From Gemmiger_A avium (GTDB taxonomy: Bacteria; Bacillota; Clostridia; Oscillospirales; Ruminococcaceae), in assembly GCA_019114585.1 (NCBI GenBank), contig DXFE01000132.1:1-20409 (forward strand): a DNA stretch of 20,409 nt, given 5' to 3'. The notes under the pieces are model-generated. The model ran no database searches and was not told where the DNA came from. It worked only from the letters and a program-made list of their open reading frames with translations. Of the stretch, positions 6,518 to 12,415 are shown piece by piece. The stretch's first letter is position 1, and each line of letters starts with the position of its first letter. A program made the position numbers and the translations under genes.

Positions 6518-7657
6518 ATGGGCCGGTGGGGTGTACGATTGGCGGCGGCGGGGCTTATGGCGGTCACCGCCTGGTGCGGCGTCACGGTGGACGCGCTGCC
6601 CCGTCTGGCGGGCTGGGCGGTGGCGCTGGGCAGCTGGGGCCGCAACCCCGCCGCCGCCATGGCCGCCGTGCAGCAGCTGGCCGAGGAAAGCGCGGCGTCT
6701 GTAGAATCGCCCGCGCCGGAATCCTCCCCGTCGCCGGAACCCCAGCCCTCCGCCGCGCCCACGCCGGAGGCTTCGCCGCTGGCAACGCCCCAGCCGGAAG
6801 CCACCCCCGCGCCCGGCCCGGCGGCCACCCCCGCCGCCAGCCCCGCCCCCGCGCCCGAGGACGCGGGCAGCATCCGCACCACCTTTTATGAACAGGGCAG
6901 CGGCGACGGTTATATCCCCGCCGGTACCGGCAGCATCAAGAACAGCACCTCCCTGGCCGACAGCCAGGTGGCGGACATTATTTCCCGAGGCATGCCTTTC
7001 GGCATCGAACTGCACAGCGACGAGCCGCAGGTTCTCATCATGCATACCCACGCCACCGAGACCTACGAACTGGCCGACAACGGCTGGTATGACCCGGACT
7101 TCACCTGCCGCAGCACCGACAACGCTGTCAACATGACCGCCGTGGGCGCCGAGATGGTCCGGGTGCTGAACGCCGCCGGCATCAACACCGTGCAGGACAC
7201 CACCCTGCACGATTATCCCAGCTACAATGGCAGCTACGAGCGCAGCAACGAGACGGTGCGCGGCTGGCTGGAGAAATATCCCAGCATCAAGGTGGTGCTG
7301 GATGTGCACCGGGACGCCATCGAGCAGGAGGACGGCACCCGGCTGAAACCCACCCTGCAAACGGAAGAAGGCCCCGCCGCCCAGGTCATGATCATCTGCG
7401 GGGCCGACAAGGGCGGCAACCTGCCCAACTATACCCAGAACCTGCGGTTCGCCGCCGCCTGGGAAGCAGCCATGGAGGCCCAGACCCCCGGCCTGACCAG
7501 GCCGGTGATGCTGGCCTACCGGTACTACAACCAGGACCTGACTACCGGCAGCCTGCTGATCGAGGTGGGCGGCCACGCCAATACCCTGGACGAGGCGGTG
7601 CGGGCCGGGGGCCTGGCCGCCCGGGCACTGGCCTCGCTGCTGGCGCAAACGGCTTGA
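6518..7657 (+). CDS. spoIIP: Stage II sporulation protein P, peptidoglycan hydrolase
   Basis: SpoIIP is the membrane-anchored amidase/endopeptidase that, with SpoIID and SpoIIM, thins septal peptidoglycan during engulfment. The 379-residue product has one N-terminal hydrophobic segment (about 6-25), a Pro/Ala/Glu-rich linker (about 63-115, many P-x-P repeats) and the catalytic domain. The domain shows VLIMHTHATETY (His176/His178, Glu181), VVLDVHRDA (His264) and SLLIEVGGHANTLDEA (Glu349), the conserved metal-ligand and catalytic motifs of this family. The ATG at 6518 follows AAAGGAGG. It lies downstream of gpr, as in Bacillus, but a terminator and repeats intervene, so it probably has its own promoter. 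The -35 box of the asnS promoter overlaps its stop codon. Confidence 0.93.
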   Translation: MGRWGVRLAAAGLMAVTAWCGVTVDALPRLAGWAVALGSWGRNPAAAMAAVQQLAEESAASVESPAPESSPSPEPQPSAAPTPEASPLATPQPEATPAPGPAATPAASPAPAPEDAGSIRTTFYEQGSGDGYIPAGTGSIKNSTSLADSQVADIISRGMPFGIELHSDEPQVLIMHTHATETYELADNGWYDPDFTCRSTDNAVNMTAVGAEMVRVLNAAGINTVQDTTLHDYPSYNGSYERSNETVRGWLEKYPSIKVVLDVHRDAIEQEDGTRLKPTLQTEEGPAAQVMIICGADKGGNLPNYTQNLRFAAAWEAAMEAQTPGLTRPVMLAYRYYNQDLTTGSLLIEVGGHANTLDEAVRAGGLAARALASLLAQTA

Positions 7658-7682
7658 CAAGCGGCCCCGCGGGGTGTACAAT
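7654..7682 (+). promoter_or_regulatory. Sigma-A promoter of the asnS T-box transcript
   Basis: TTGACA (7654-7659), a 17-bp spacer and TACAAT (7677-7682) form a near-consensus sigma-A promoter. The spoIIP stop codon TGA (7655-7657) is inside the -35 box. Initiation would be near 7689, just before the T-box stem I. Confidence 0.85.
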
Positions 7683-7689
7683 CGGCAGT

Positions 7690-7975
7690 ATCAAAGGCGA
7701 TGACCAGACCCAGTACCCCGGAACCCGCAGCCCCCAGAGAGCGCCGCCACGGCTGAAAGCGGTGCGCCTGCCCCCGGGAGAAGAACCTCTGCGAGCCGCA
7801 AACCCAACCCGGGCGGAAAAAGCGGCCCGGCAGTAGGGGCGACGCAGGCCAGCGTTACGGGCCGCCGGTTCGGTATGGACCGGGCAAAGGGGGCCGCTTT
7901 CGGGCGGCAATTTAGGTGGCACCGCGGATCCGGCAGCGATCCGTCCTAAAGCAGGACGGTTTGCTGCCTTTATTT
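7690..7975 (+). ncRNA. T-box riboswitch, asparagine-specific
   Basis: A leader that senses uncharged tRNA-Asn and controls asnS. Stem I starts near GCGATGACCAG, with AGAGAG and a distal hairpin around GGCTGAAAGC, and a specifier AAC (Asn) at 7784-7786 in GAAGAACCTC. The conserved T-box core AGGTGGCACCGCGG lies at 7914-7927. The terminator is a two-part stem (7932-7937 with 7963-7968, and 7941-7947 with 7953-7959) followed by TTTATTT. The AAC specifier agrees with the downstream enzyme. The whole 368-bp gap between spoIIP and asnS is taken up by this leader; the short frame at 7654-7836 is not a gene. Confidence 0.93.
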
Positions 7976-8025
7976 GTATCCGGCCGCCCCCTTTGCGGCC
8001 CAAAATCGGAAGGAGAAATCACACT

Positions 8026-9411
8026 ATGGAACGCATCCGCATCCGCGAACTGTTCCGCGCCACCCCCGCCGACGGCGAGATCGTCACCGTCTGCGGCTGG
8101 GCCAAGACCGTGCGGGACTCCAAGAGCATCGGCTTTATCGAACTGAGCGACGGCAGCTGCTTCAAGAACCTGCAGGTGGTTTTCCAGGCGGACAAGCTGG
8201 AAAACTACAAGGAGGTTGCCAAGGCCGGCGTGGGCACCAGCATGCAGGTGACCGGCCGCATCGTGGTCACCCCCGGCGCCAAGCAGCCCTTTGAGGTCAA
8301 CGCCGACAGCGTGACCCTGCTGGACGTCTGCCCGCCCGAATACCCCCTGCAGAAAAAGCGCCACACCCTGGAATACCTGCGCACCATGCCCCATCTGCGC
8401 CCCCGCACCAACACCTTTGCGGCGGCGTTCCGGGTACGCAGCGTGGCCGCCTGGGCCATCCACAAGTTCTTCCAGGAGCAGGGCTTTGTGTATGTGCACA
8501 CCCCGCTGATCACCGGCTCCGACTGTGAGGGCGCCGGCGAGATGTTCCGGGTCACTACCCTGGACGTGAACAACCCGCCCCGCACTGAGGACGGCGCGGT
8601 GGATTTCAGCCAGGACTTCTTCGGCCGTTCCACCAACCTGACCGTTTCCGGCCAGCTGGAGGCGGAGGCCTTCGCCCTGGCGTTCGGCAGCGTTTACACC
8701 TTCGGGCCCACCTTCCGGGCCGAGCACTCCAACACCCCGCGCCACGCCGCCGAGTTCTGGATGATCGAGCCGGAGATGGCCTTTGCCGACCTGTCCGACT
8801 ACATGGACAACGCCGAGGCCATGGTCAAGTACGTGGTGAACTTTTTGCTGGAACAGTGCCCCGATGAGCTGGCTTTCTTCAACCAGTTCATGGACAAGGG
8901 CCTGCTGGAGCGTCTGAACGCCCTGGTCAGCGCCGACTTCGCCCGGGTCAGCTACACCGACGCGGTGGCCCTGCTGGAGCCCCACAACGACCAGTTCCAG
9001 TACAAGGTCAGCTGGGGCTGCGACCTGCAGACCGAGCACGAGCGTTTCCTGACCGAGCAGGTGTTCAAGCGCCCGGTGTTCGTGACCGACTATCCCAAGG
9101 AGATCAAGAGCTTCTACATGCGGCTCAACGACGACGGCCGCACCGTGGCCGCGGCCGATATGCTGGTGCCCGGCGTGGGCGAGCTGATCGGCGGCAGCCA
9201 GCGTGAGGAGCGTCTGGACGTGCTGCTGGCCCGCATGGATGAGCTGGGCCTGGGCCGGGAAGACTACGACTGGTACCTGGACCTGCGCCGCTTCGGCAGC
9301 GCGCCCCACGCGGGCTACGGTCTGGGCTTCGAGCGCCTGATCATGTACGTCACCGGCATCGCCAACATCCGGGACGTGCTGCCCTTCCCCCGCACCGCCG
9401 GCGGGTTCTGA
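8026..9411 (+). CDS. asnS: Asparaginyl-tRNA synthetase
   Basis: A class IIb aminoacyl-tRNA synthetase of 461 residues that charges tRNA-Asn. The N-terminal OB-fold anticodon domain (about 1-110) includes VCGWAKTVRDSKSIGFIELSDGS. The catalytic domain shows motif 2 (FRAEHSNTPRHAAEFWMIEPE) and motif 3 (GYGLGFERL), then IANIRDVLPFPRT, typical of AsnRS rather than AspRS. The ATG at 8026 follows AAGGAGAAA; the frame extends to 7993 but those residues lie in the leader. Expression is controlled by the upstream T-box. It ends with its own strong terminator. Confidence 0.97.
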   Translation: MERIRIRELFRATPADGEIVTVCGWAKTVRDSKSIGFIELSDGSCFKNLQVVFQADKLENYKEVAKAGVGTSMQVTGRIVVTPGAKQPFEVNADSVTLLDVCPPEYPLQKKRHTLEYLRTMPHLRPRTNTFAAAFRVRSVAAWAIHKFFQEQGFVYVHTPLITGSDCEGAGEMFRVTTLDVNNPPRTEDGAVDFSQDFFGRSTNLTVSGQLEAEAFALAFGSVYTFGPTFRAEHSNTPRHAAEFWMIEPEMAFADLSDYMDNAEAMVKYVVNFLLEQCPDELAFFNQFMDKGLLERLNALVSADFARVSYTDAVALLEPHNDQFQYKVSWGCDLQTEHERFLTEQVFKRPVFVTDYPKEIKSFYMRLNDDGRTVAAADMLVPGVGELIGGSQREERLDVLLARMDELGLGREDYDWYLDLRRFGSAPHAGYGLGFERLIMYVTGIANIRDVLPFPRTAGGF

Positions 9412-9432
9412 TCCCCCGTATACCAATAAAAA

Positions 9433-9464
9433 GGCGCACGTTTTCGCAACGTGCGCCTTTTTTT
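9433..9464. terminator. Intrinsic terminator of asnS, probably bidirectional
   Basis: A perfect 10-bp stem (9433-9442 with 9448-9457), loop TTCGC, followed by seven T. Five A precede it, so it also has a T-run on the minus strand, where it lies about 100 nt after the end of the ybaK-like gene. Confidence 0.95.
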
Positions 9465-9490
9465 AAGAACTGTCCTCTGATACAATCCCC

Positions 9491-9553
9491 AAGGGCCGGA
9501 GTATTCCGGCCCGCTGGATGGGGGTATGGGGGACTGGTCCCCCATATTGGCTT
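9491..9553 (-). repeat. Family A repeat, copy 4
   Basis: On the minus strand the sequence after the ybaK-like stop runs TAAAAGCCAATATGGGGG. Hairpin 1 (9525-9534 with 9537-9546) keeps the TATGGGGGA arms, but its apex differs: the TAGAACCTA of other copies is replaced by CCAG. Hairpin 2 (9493-9500 with 9505-9512) has 8 bp and loop ATAC on the minus strand. The asnS terminator then lies downstream. Confidence 0.88.
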
Positions 9554-10030
9554 TTAATCCTGCCGGCCCTTACACAGATCCGCCCATTGCGGCTGGCCGT
9601 CCGCGCAGGCGGTCAGCTCTTCGCAGGACAGGCGCACCGCGCTGGCGGCGCTGCCCGCCGCCGGATAGATGGTATCAAACCGCCGCAGCGACTCGTCCAG
9701 AAACACCCGCACCCCGGCTTTCAGCGCAAAGGGGCACACCCCGCCCGCCGGATGGCCCACCTTTTCCTCCAGCTGGTCGGCCGGCACCATCTTCGCCTTG
9801 GTGTGGAACATCGCCTTGTACTTGGCGTTGTCCACCTTGGCGTCCCCGGCGGCCACGATCAGCACGCAGCCCTCCGGCGTTTCAAAACTCAGGGTCTTGG
9901 CGATGTGGGCCTCCTCGCAGCCCAGCCGCTGGGCCGCCAGCGCCACCGTAGCGCTGCTCTCGGTAAATTCCAGCACCCGGTCCCCGAATCCCTTTTCCGT
10001 CAAATACGCCCGTACCACTTCCACCGACAT
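9554..10030 (-). CDS. YbaK/EbsC-family aminoacyl-tRNA deacylase
   Basis: A 158-residue cytosolic protein of the YbaK/ProX/EbsC fold, whose members hydrolyse mischarged aminoacyl-tRNAs such as Cys- or Ala-tRNA(Pro). Family signatures are present in order: HIAKTLSFET, LIVAAGDAKVDNAKYK (with the conserved Lys), VGHPAGGVCPFAL and VFLDESLRRFDTIYPAAGS, then SAVRLSCEEL. Which tRNA it edits cannot be told. The start (MSVEVVRAYL) follows TGGAGGG at 7-nt spacing. The frame is open back to 10423, but that extension is repeat DNA, so long models starting there are wrong. Its ribosome binding site is one copy of a 13-bp direct repeat, and its leader is about 310 nt. Confidence 0.9.
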   Translation of the reverse strand: MSVEVVRAYLTEKGFGDRVLEFTESSATVALAAQRLGCEEAHIAKTLSFETPEGCVLIVAAGDAKVDNAKYKAMFHTKAKMVPADQLEEKVGHPAGGVCPFALKAGVRVFLDESLRRFDTIYPAAGSAASAVRLSCEELTACADGQPQWADLCKGRQD

Positions 10031-10031
10031 T

Positions 10032-10332
10032 CCGCATCCCTCCATATCGTCAACAAGGCTGTGCGTACCGCCCGCTCCCGATCGATACGGGGGCGGGATA
10101 AATGGCCTGCGAAAACTACGGGCGCAAAAACAATGCGCCCGTCCCGCTTCGCGGGCCGTTTCGCCGGTCCAAAGCCCCACCGGGGCTTTGGCTGCTTCGC
10201 AGACCCGGAACCCCGGACCCACCGGGTCCGGGCCCCCGCCCACCTTCTCGCCCGTCCGCTGGGTAAGAGGGGCGTCTGCGGGCTCATCGGCCCTCTGAGC
10301 GGGCCGATTCACCTCGCAGCCGCATCCCTCCA
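10032..10332 (-). mobile_element. Hairpin-rich inserted block flanked by 13-bp direct repeats
   Basis: The exact 13-mer CCGCATCCCTCCA occurs at 10032-10044 and 10320-10332. Between them lie 275 bp made almost wholly of hairpins. From right to left these are an 8-bp stem (10286-10293 with 10301-10308), a 9-bp stem (10212-10220 with 10224-10232), the family B series (10118-10205) and a 10-bp stem with one mismatch (10071-10080 with 10088-10097). Removing the block and one repeat places the promoter at 10349 directly before a normal ribosome binding site and the ATG. This fits insertion with target duplication, but no terminal inverted repeats or transposase are seen. The 373-bp gap between the ybaK-like gene and mutY contains no gene. 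Confidence 0.6.
10118..10205 (-). repeat. Family B repeat, copy 2
   Basis: On the minus strand it matches copy 1 over CCGGGTCTGCGAAGCAGCC, the perfect 10-bp stem (10169-10178 with 10182-10191), a GAA-loop hairpin (10143-10147 with 10151-10155) and the final hairpin (10118-10126 with 10134-10142). The third hairpin is CCCGC-GAA-GCGGG here and CGGC-GCA-GCCG in copy 1. Different bases but preserved pairing suggest a selected RNA or cruciform fold. Confidence 0.85.
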
Positions 10333-10348
10333 CAGAGAATATGTATCC

Positions 10349-10377
10349 GATATACCACCCCGGGGCCCGTTTGTCAA
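10349..10377 (-). promoter_or_regulatory. Sigma-A promoter of the ybaK-like gene
   Basis: On the minus strand, TTGACA (10377-10372), a 17-bp spacer and TATATC (10354-10349). Initiation near 10342 would give a leader of about 310 nt that contains the whole repeat block. No comparable promoter was found for mutY on the opposite strand. Confidence 0.7.
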
Positions 10378-10403
10378 TGCCCCGCCGTCTATGAGGTACC
10401 CCT

Positions 10404-11477
10404 ATGCCCGAACTTGCCCCCATCGCCCCGCCGCTGCTGGCCTGGTTTCATGAAAACGGCCGCAAGCTGCCCTTCCGGCAGCATCCCACCCCCTACCGGG
10501 TCTGGGTCAGCGAGATCATGCTGCAGCAGACCCGCATGACTGCCGCGCTGCCCTACTACGAGCGGCTCATGGCCGCCCTGCCCACCGTGGCCGATCTGGC
10601 CGCCTGTGAGGAGGAGCAGCTGTTCAAACTGTGGGAGGGCCTGGGCTACTACAGCCGGGCCCGCAACCTGCAAAAGGCCGCCCGGCTTGTCTGCGAACAG
10701 TACGGCGGCGAGCTGCCCGACGACTGGGAGGCCCTGCGCGCCCTGCCCGGCGTGGGGGACTACACCGCCGGGGCGGTGGCCTCCATCTGCTTCGGCAAGG
10801 CCGTGCCCGCCGTGGACGGCAACGTGCTGCGGGTGTTCGCCCGGCTGTACAACGACGATTCCGACATCACCCGCCCGGCGGTCAAACGGGCCTTTACCCA
10901 GCGGGTGATGGCCCACCAGCCCCCCGACGCCCCCGGCCCCTACAACGAGGCGCTGATGGAGCTGGGCGCGCTGGTCTGCATCCCCGGCAATCCGGACTGT
11001 GCCGCCTGTCCGCTGGCGCACATCTGCCGGGGCCGGGCCGCGGGCAATCCGGGCCGTCTGCCCTGCAAGCCCCCGAAAAAGCCCCGCCCGGCCCAGCCGG
11101 TAACGGTGGCGCTGATCGCCGGCCCGGATGGCTGGCTGCTGCAGCGCCGGGGCGAGGGCGGCCTGCTGGCGGGGCTGTGGCAGCCCCCGCTGTGGGACAC
11201 GGCCCTGGACGAGGCCGCCTTGCGGGAGGCCGTTGCCCGGCTGCTGGGGGCTGACCCCGGCCCGGGCGCACCGGCGGGGCAGGCAAAGCATATATTCAGT
11301 CATGTGGAGTGGCGGATGACCGGCTGGCGCTTCACCCTGACCCGCCGCCTGCCCGCGCCGGAGGGCTGCGTCTGGGCCACCGCCGCCGACCTGGCCGACA
11401 CCCGCCCGCTGCCCGGTGCGTTCAAGGCCTGGCGGCGGGTGATGGAAACCGAAAAATTGCCCGCCGGGACGTTGTAA
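10404..11477 (+). CDS. mutY: A/G-specific adenine DNA glycosylase
   Basis: MutY removes adenine mispaired with 8-oxoguanine in base excision repair. The 357-residue product has the catalytic Glu37 in WVSEIMLQQTRM, the helix-hairpin-helix GVGDYTAGAVASICF with Asp138 in AVDGNVLRV, and a 4Fe-4S loop with Cys192, Cys199, Cys202 and Cys208 (C-x6-C-x2-C-x5-C). The C-terminal Nudix-like 8-oxoG recognition domain (about 230-350) includes HIFSHVEWRMTGW. Length is normal. The ATG at 10404 follows GAGG at 7-nt spacing. It is divergent from the ybaK-like gene. Its TAA stop forms part of the -35 box of the next promoter. Confidence 0.96.
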   Translation: MPELAPIAPPLLAWFHENGRKLPFRQHPTPYRVWVSEIMLQQTRMTAALPYYERLMAALPTVADLAACEEEQLFKLWEGLGYYSRARNLQKAARLVCEQYGGELPDDWEALRALPGVGDYTAGAVASICFGKAVPAVDGNVLRVFARLYNDDSDITRPAVKRAFTQRVMAHQPPDAPGPYNEALMELGALVCIPGNPDCAACPLAHICRGRAAGNPGRLPCKPPKKPRPAQPVTVALIAGPDGWLLQRRGEGGLLAGLWQPPLWDTALDEAALREAVARLLGADPGPGAPAGQAKHIFSHVEWRMTGWRFTLTRRLPAPEGCVWATAADLADTRPLPGAFKAWRRVMETEKLPAGTL

Positions 11478-11500
11478 TTTTGCCCGCCGGCGGGTATAAT
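11472..11500 (+). promoter_or_regulatory. Sigma-A promoter overlapping the mutY stop codon
   Basis: TTGTAA (11472-11477, including the mutY stop TAA), a 17-bp spacer and a perfect TATAAT (11495-11500). The leader then contains an 8-bp hairpin (11514-11521 with 11528-11535) before the small membrane protein gene. This hairpin lacks a T-run and is unlikely to terminate transcription. Confidence 0.8.
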
Positions 11501-11566
11501 AAAGCTAAATCAGAGCCGGGCTTTGCCGCCCGGCTGTGAAAAAACGAACCAGAGGGGGCCTGCCGC

Positions 11567-11905
11567 ATGACCGTCCGAGATCTGGCGATCCTGCCGGTGA
11601 AAGCTGCCGACGCCGCCGCGCTGGCCGCGGCCGTCCGGAAAAACGCGAAAGCCCTGCACACCCGCGTCCGGGAGCTGCCGGCGTGGAGAAAGGAGAACGA
11701 GATCGTGATGAAGAAATCCCATTTTGCCGCGGTGCTGCTGTTCCTGGCCGCCGCCGTGGGCGCGCTGACCGCCGGTTACCTCTACATCCGCCGCCGCGAG
11801 AAGGAGCTGGATGAGTACGAGAGCCTGCTGTTCAGCGAGGACTTCGACGAGGACGAGGCCACCGAGGCCGACGAGCCCGCCGCTGACGAGCCCGCTGCTG
11901 AGTAA
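11567..11905 (+). CDS. Small single-pass membrane protein with acidic tail
   Basis: I do not recognise this gene. The 112-residue reading has an Ala-rich amphipathic N-terminal stretch (1-48), one membrane helix (about 51-71), a basic stop (YIRRREKELDEYE) and a strongly acidic tail ending in a DEPAA repeat. Two starts are possible: ATG at 11567 after AGAGGGGG, or an internal ATG at 11708 (MKKSHFAAVL; GTG at 11705) after AAAGGAGA, which gives a 65-residue protein with a conventional N-terminal anchor. The shorter form looks more like a typical small envelope protein. It has its own promoter and terminator, so it is monocistronic. Confidence 0.65.
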   Translation: MTVRDLAILPVKAADAAALAAAVRKNAKALHTRVRELPAWRKENEIVMKKSHFAAVLLFLAAAVGALTAGYLYIRRREKELDEYESLLFSEDFDEDEATEADEPAADEPAAE

Positions 11906-11920
11906 GCATCTGCACAAATA

Positions 11921-11952
11921 AAACCGCCGGCCCGTCGGGTCGGCGGTTTTTT
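11921..11952. terminator. Bidirectional intrinsic terminator
   Basis: A 9-bp stem (11921-11929 with 11941-11949) continues inward with four more pairs, including one G-T, around loop GTC. T-runs are present on both strands (TTTTTT on plus; TTTTATTTG on minus). It separates two convergent genes. Confidence 0.9.
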
Positions 11953-11958
11953 GCGGGT

Positions 11959-12225
11959 TCAGCGGTCAAATTCCAGCAGGCGGCCGCAGCCGCGGCAGTG
12001 GGAGGGATGGTTGGCGGCGTAATGCAGCCGCTCCAAGTTCTCCCAGGTCCCGCAATAGGGGCAGCGCAGATAGCGCCAATGAATGTACAGATAGCCGCCC
12101 AGCGCGGCGGCTGCCGGCAGGAAGAACGGCCACAGGAAAAAGCCCAGCATAAACGCTGCCACGAACACGCACAAACAGACAAAAGCCAGACACAGTTTGC
12201 CGTAGGGGATCTTTTTGCTTTTCAC
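11959..12225 (-). CDS. Small membrane protein with C-terminal zinc ribbon
   Basis: An 88-residue protein starting at a GTG (complement ends at 12225) 7 nt after AAAGGAGG. Longer frames add residues upstream of that ribosome binding site and are rejected. Residues about 10-50 form two closely spaced hydrophobic segments broken by a Pro (FLWPFFLP), probably a membrane hairpin. The C-terminal part has CPYCG and CRGCGRLLEF, a four-cysteine zinc-ribbon pattern, with HYAANHPSH between. With both ends cytosolic, the ribbon could bind nucleic acid or a partner, but no function can be assigned. It is divergent from the LytM-like operon. Confidence 0.8.
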   Translation of the reverse strand: MKSKKIPYGKLCLAFVCLCVFVAAFMLGFFLWPFFLPAAAALGGYLYIHWRYLRCPYCGTWENLERLHYAANHPSHCRGCGRLLEFDR

Positions 12226-12278
12226 GGAACATCCTCCTTTTACCTTGAAGCCCATGCCCAGGCCGTATCGTTACCATC

Positions 12279-12287
12279 AGTATACCA
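12279..12287 (-). promoter_or_regulatory. Extended -10 promoter of the zinc-ribbon gene
   Basis: TG-G-TATACT on the minus strand (12287-12279), about 54 nt before the GTG start. The nearest -35 candidate (TGGCAG at 18-bp spacing) is weak. Confidence 0.5.
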
Positions 12288-12309
12288 CAGGCGCGCCCCA
12301 CTCTGCCAC

Positions 12310-12339
12310 TTGTTCGCCCCGGCGCATCTATGGTATAAT
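12310..12339 (+). promoter_or_regulatory. Promoter of the LytM-like / mnmEG operon
   Basis: TTGTTC (12310-12315), an 18-bp spacer and TATAAT (12334-12339), also with an extended TG (TGGTATAAT). The -10 sits within a small inverted repeat, TCTATG and CATAGA, which could be an operator. Confidence 0.7.
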
Positions 12340-12415
12340 CATAGAATACAATGGGGGAGAAGGCCCGCGCTGTTTTACGCGGCCGCTGCCCCCACCCGGC
12401 AAGGAGGTGCGCGGC

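Noticed and set aside
7654..7836. Short frame in the asnS leader
   Set aside because: It begins inside the -35 box and runs through T-box stem I; the region is explained by the riboswitch.
9518..10453. Plus-strand frame antisense to the ybaK-like gene
   Set aside because: The opposite strand has a complete YbaK signature; this frame is compositionally a shadow and crosses repeats.
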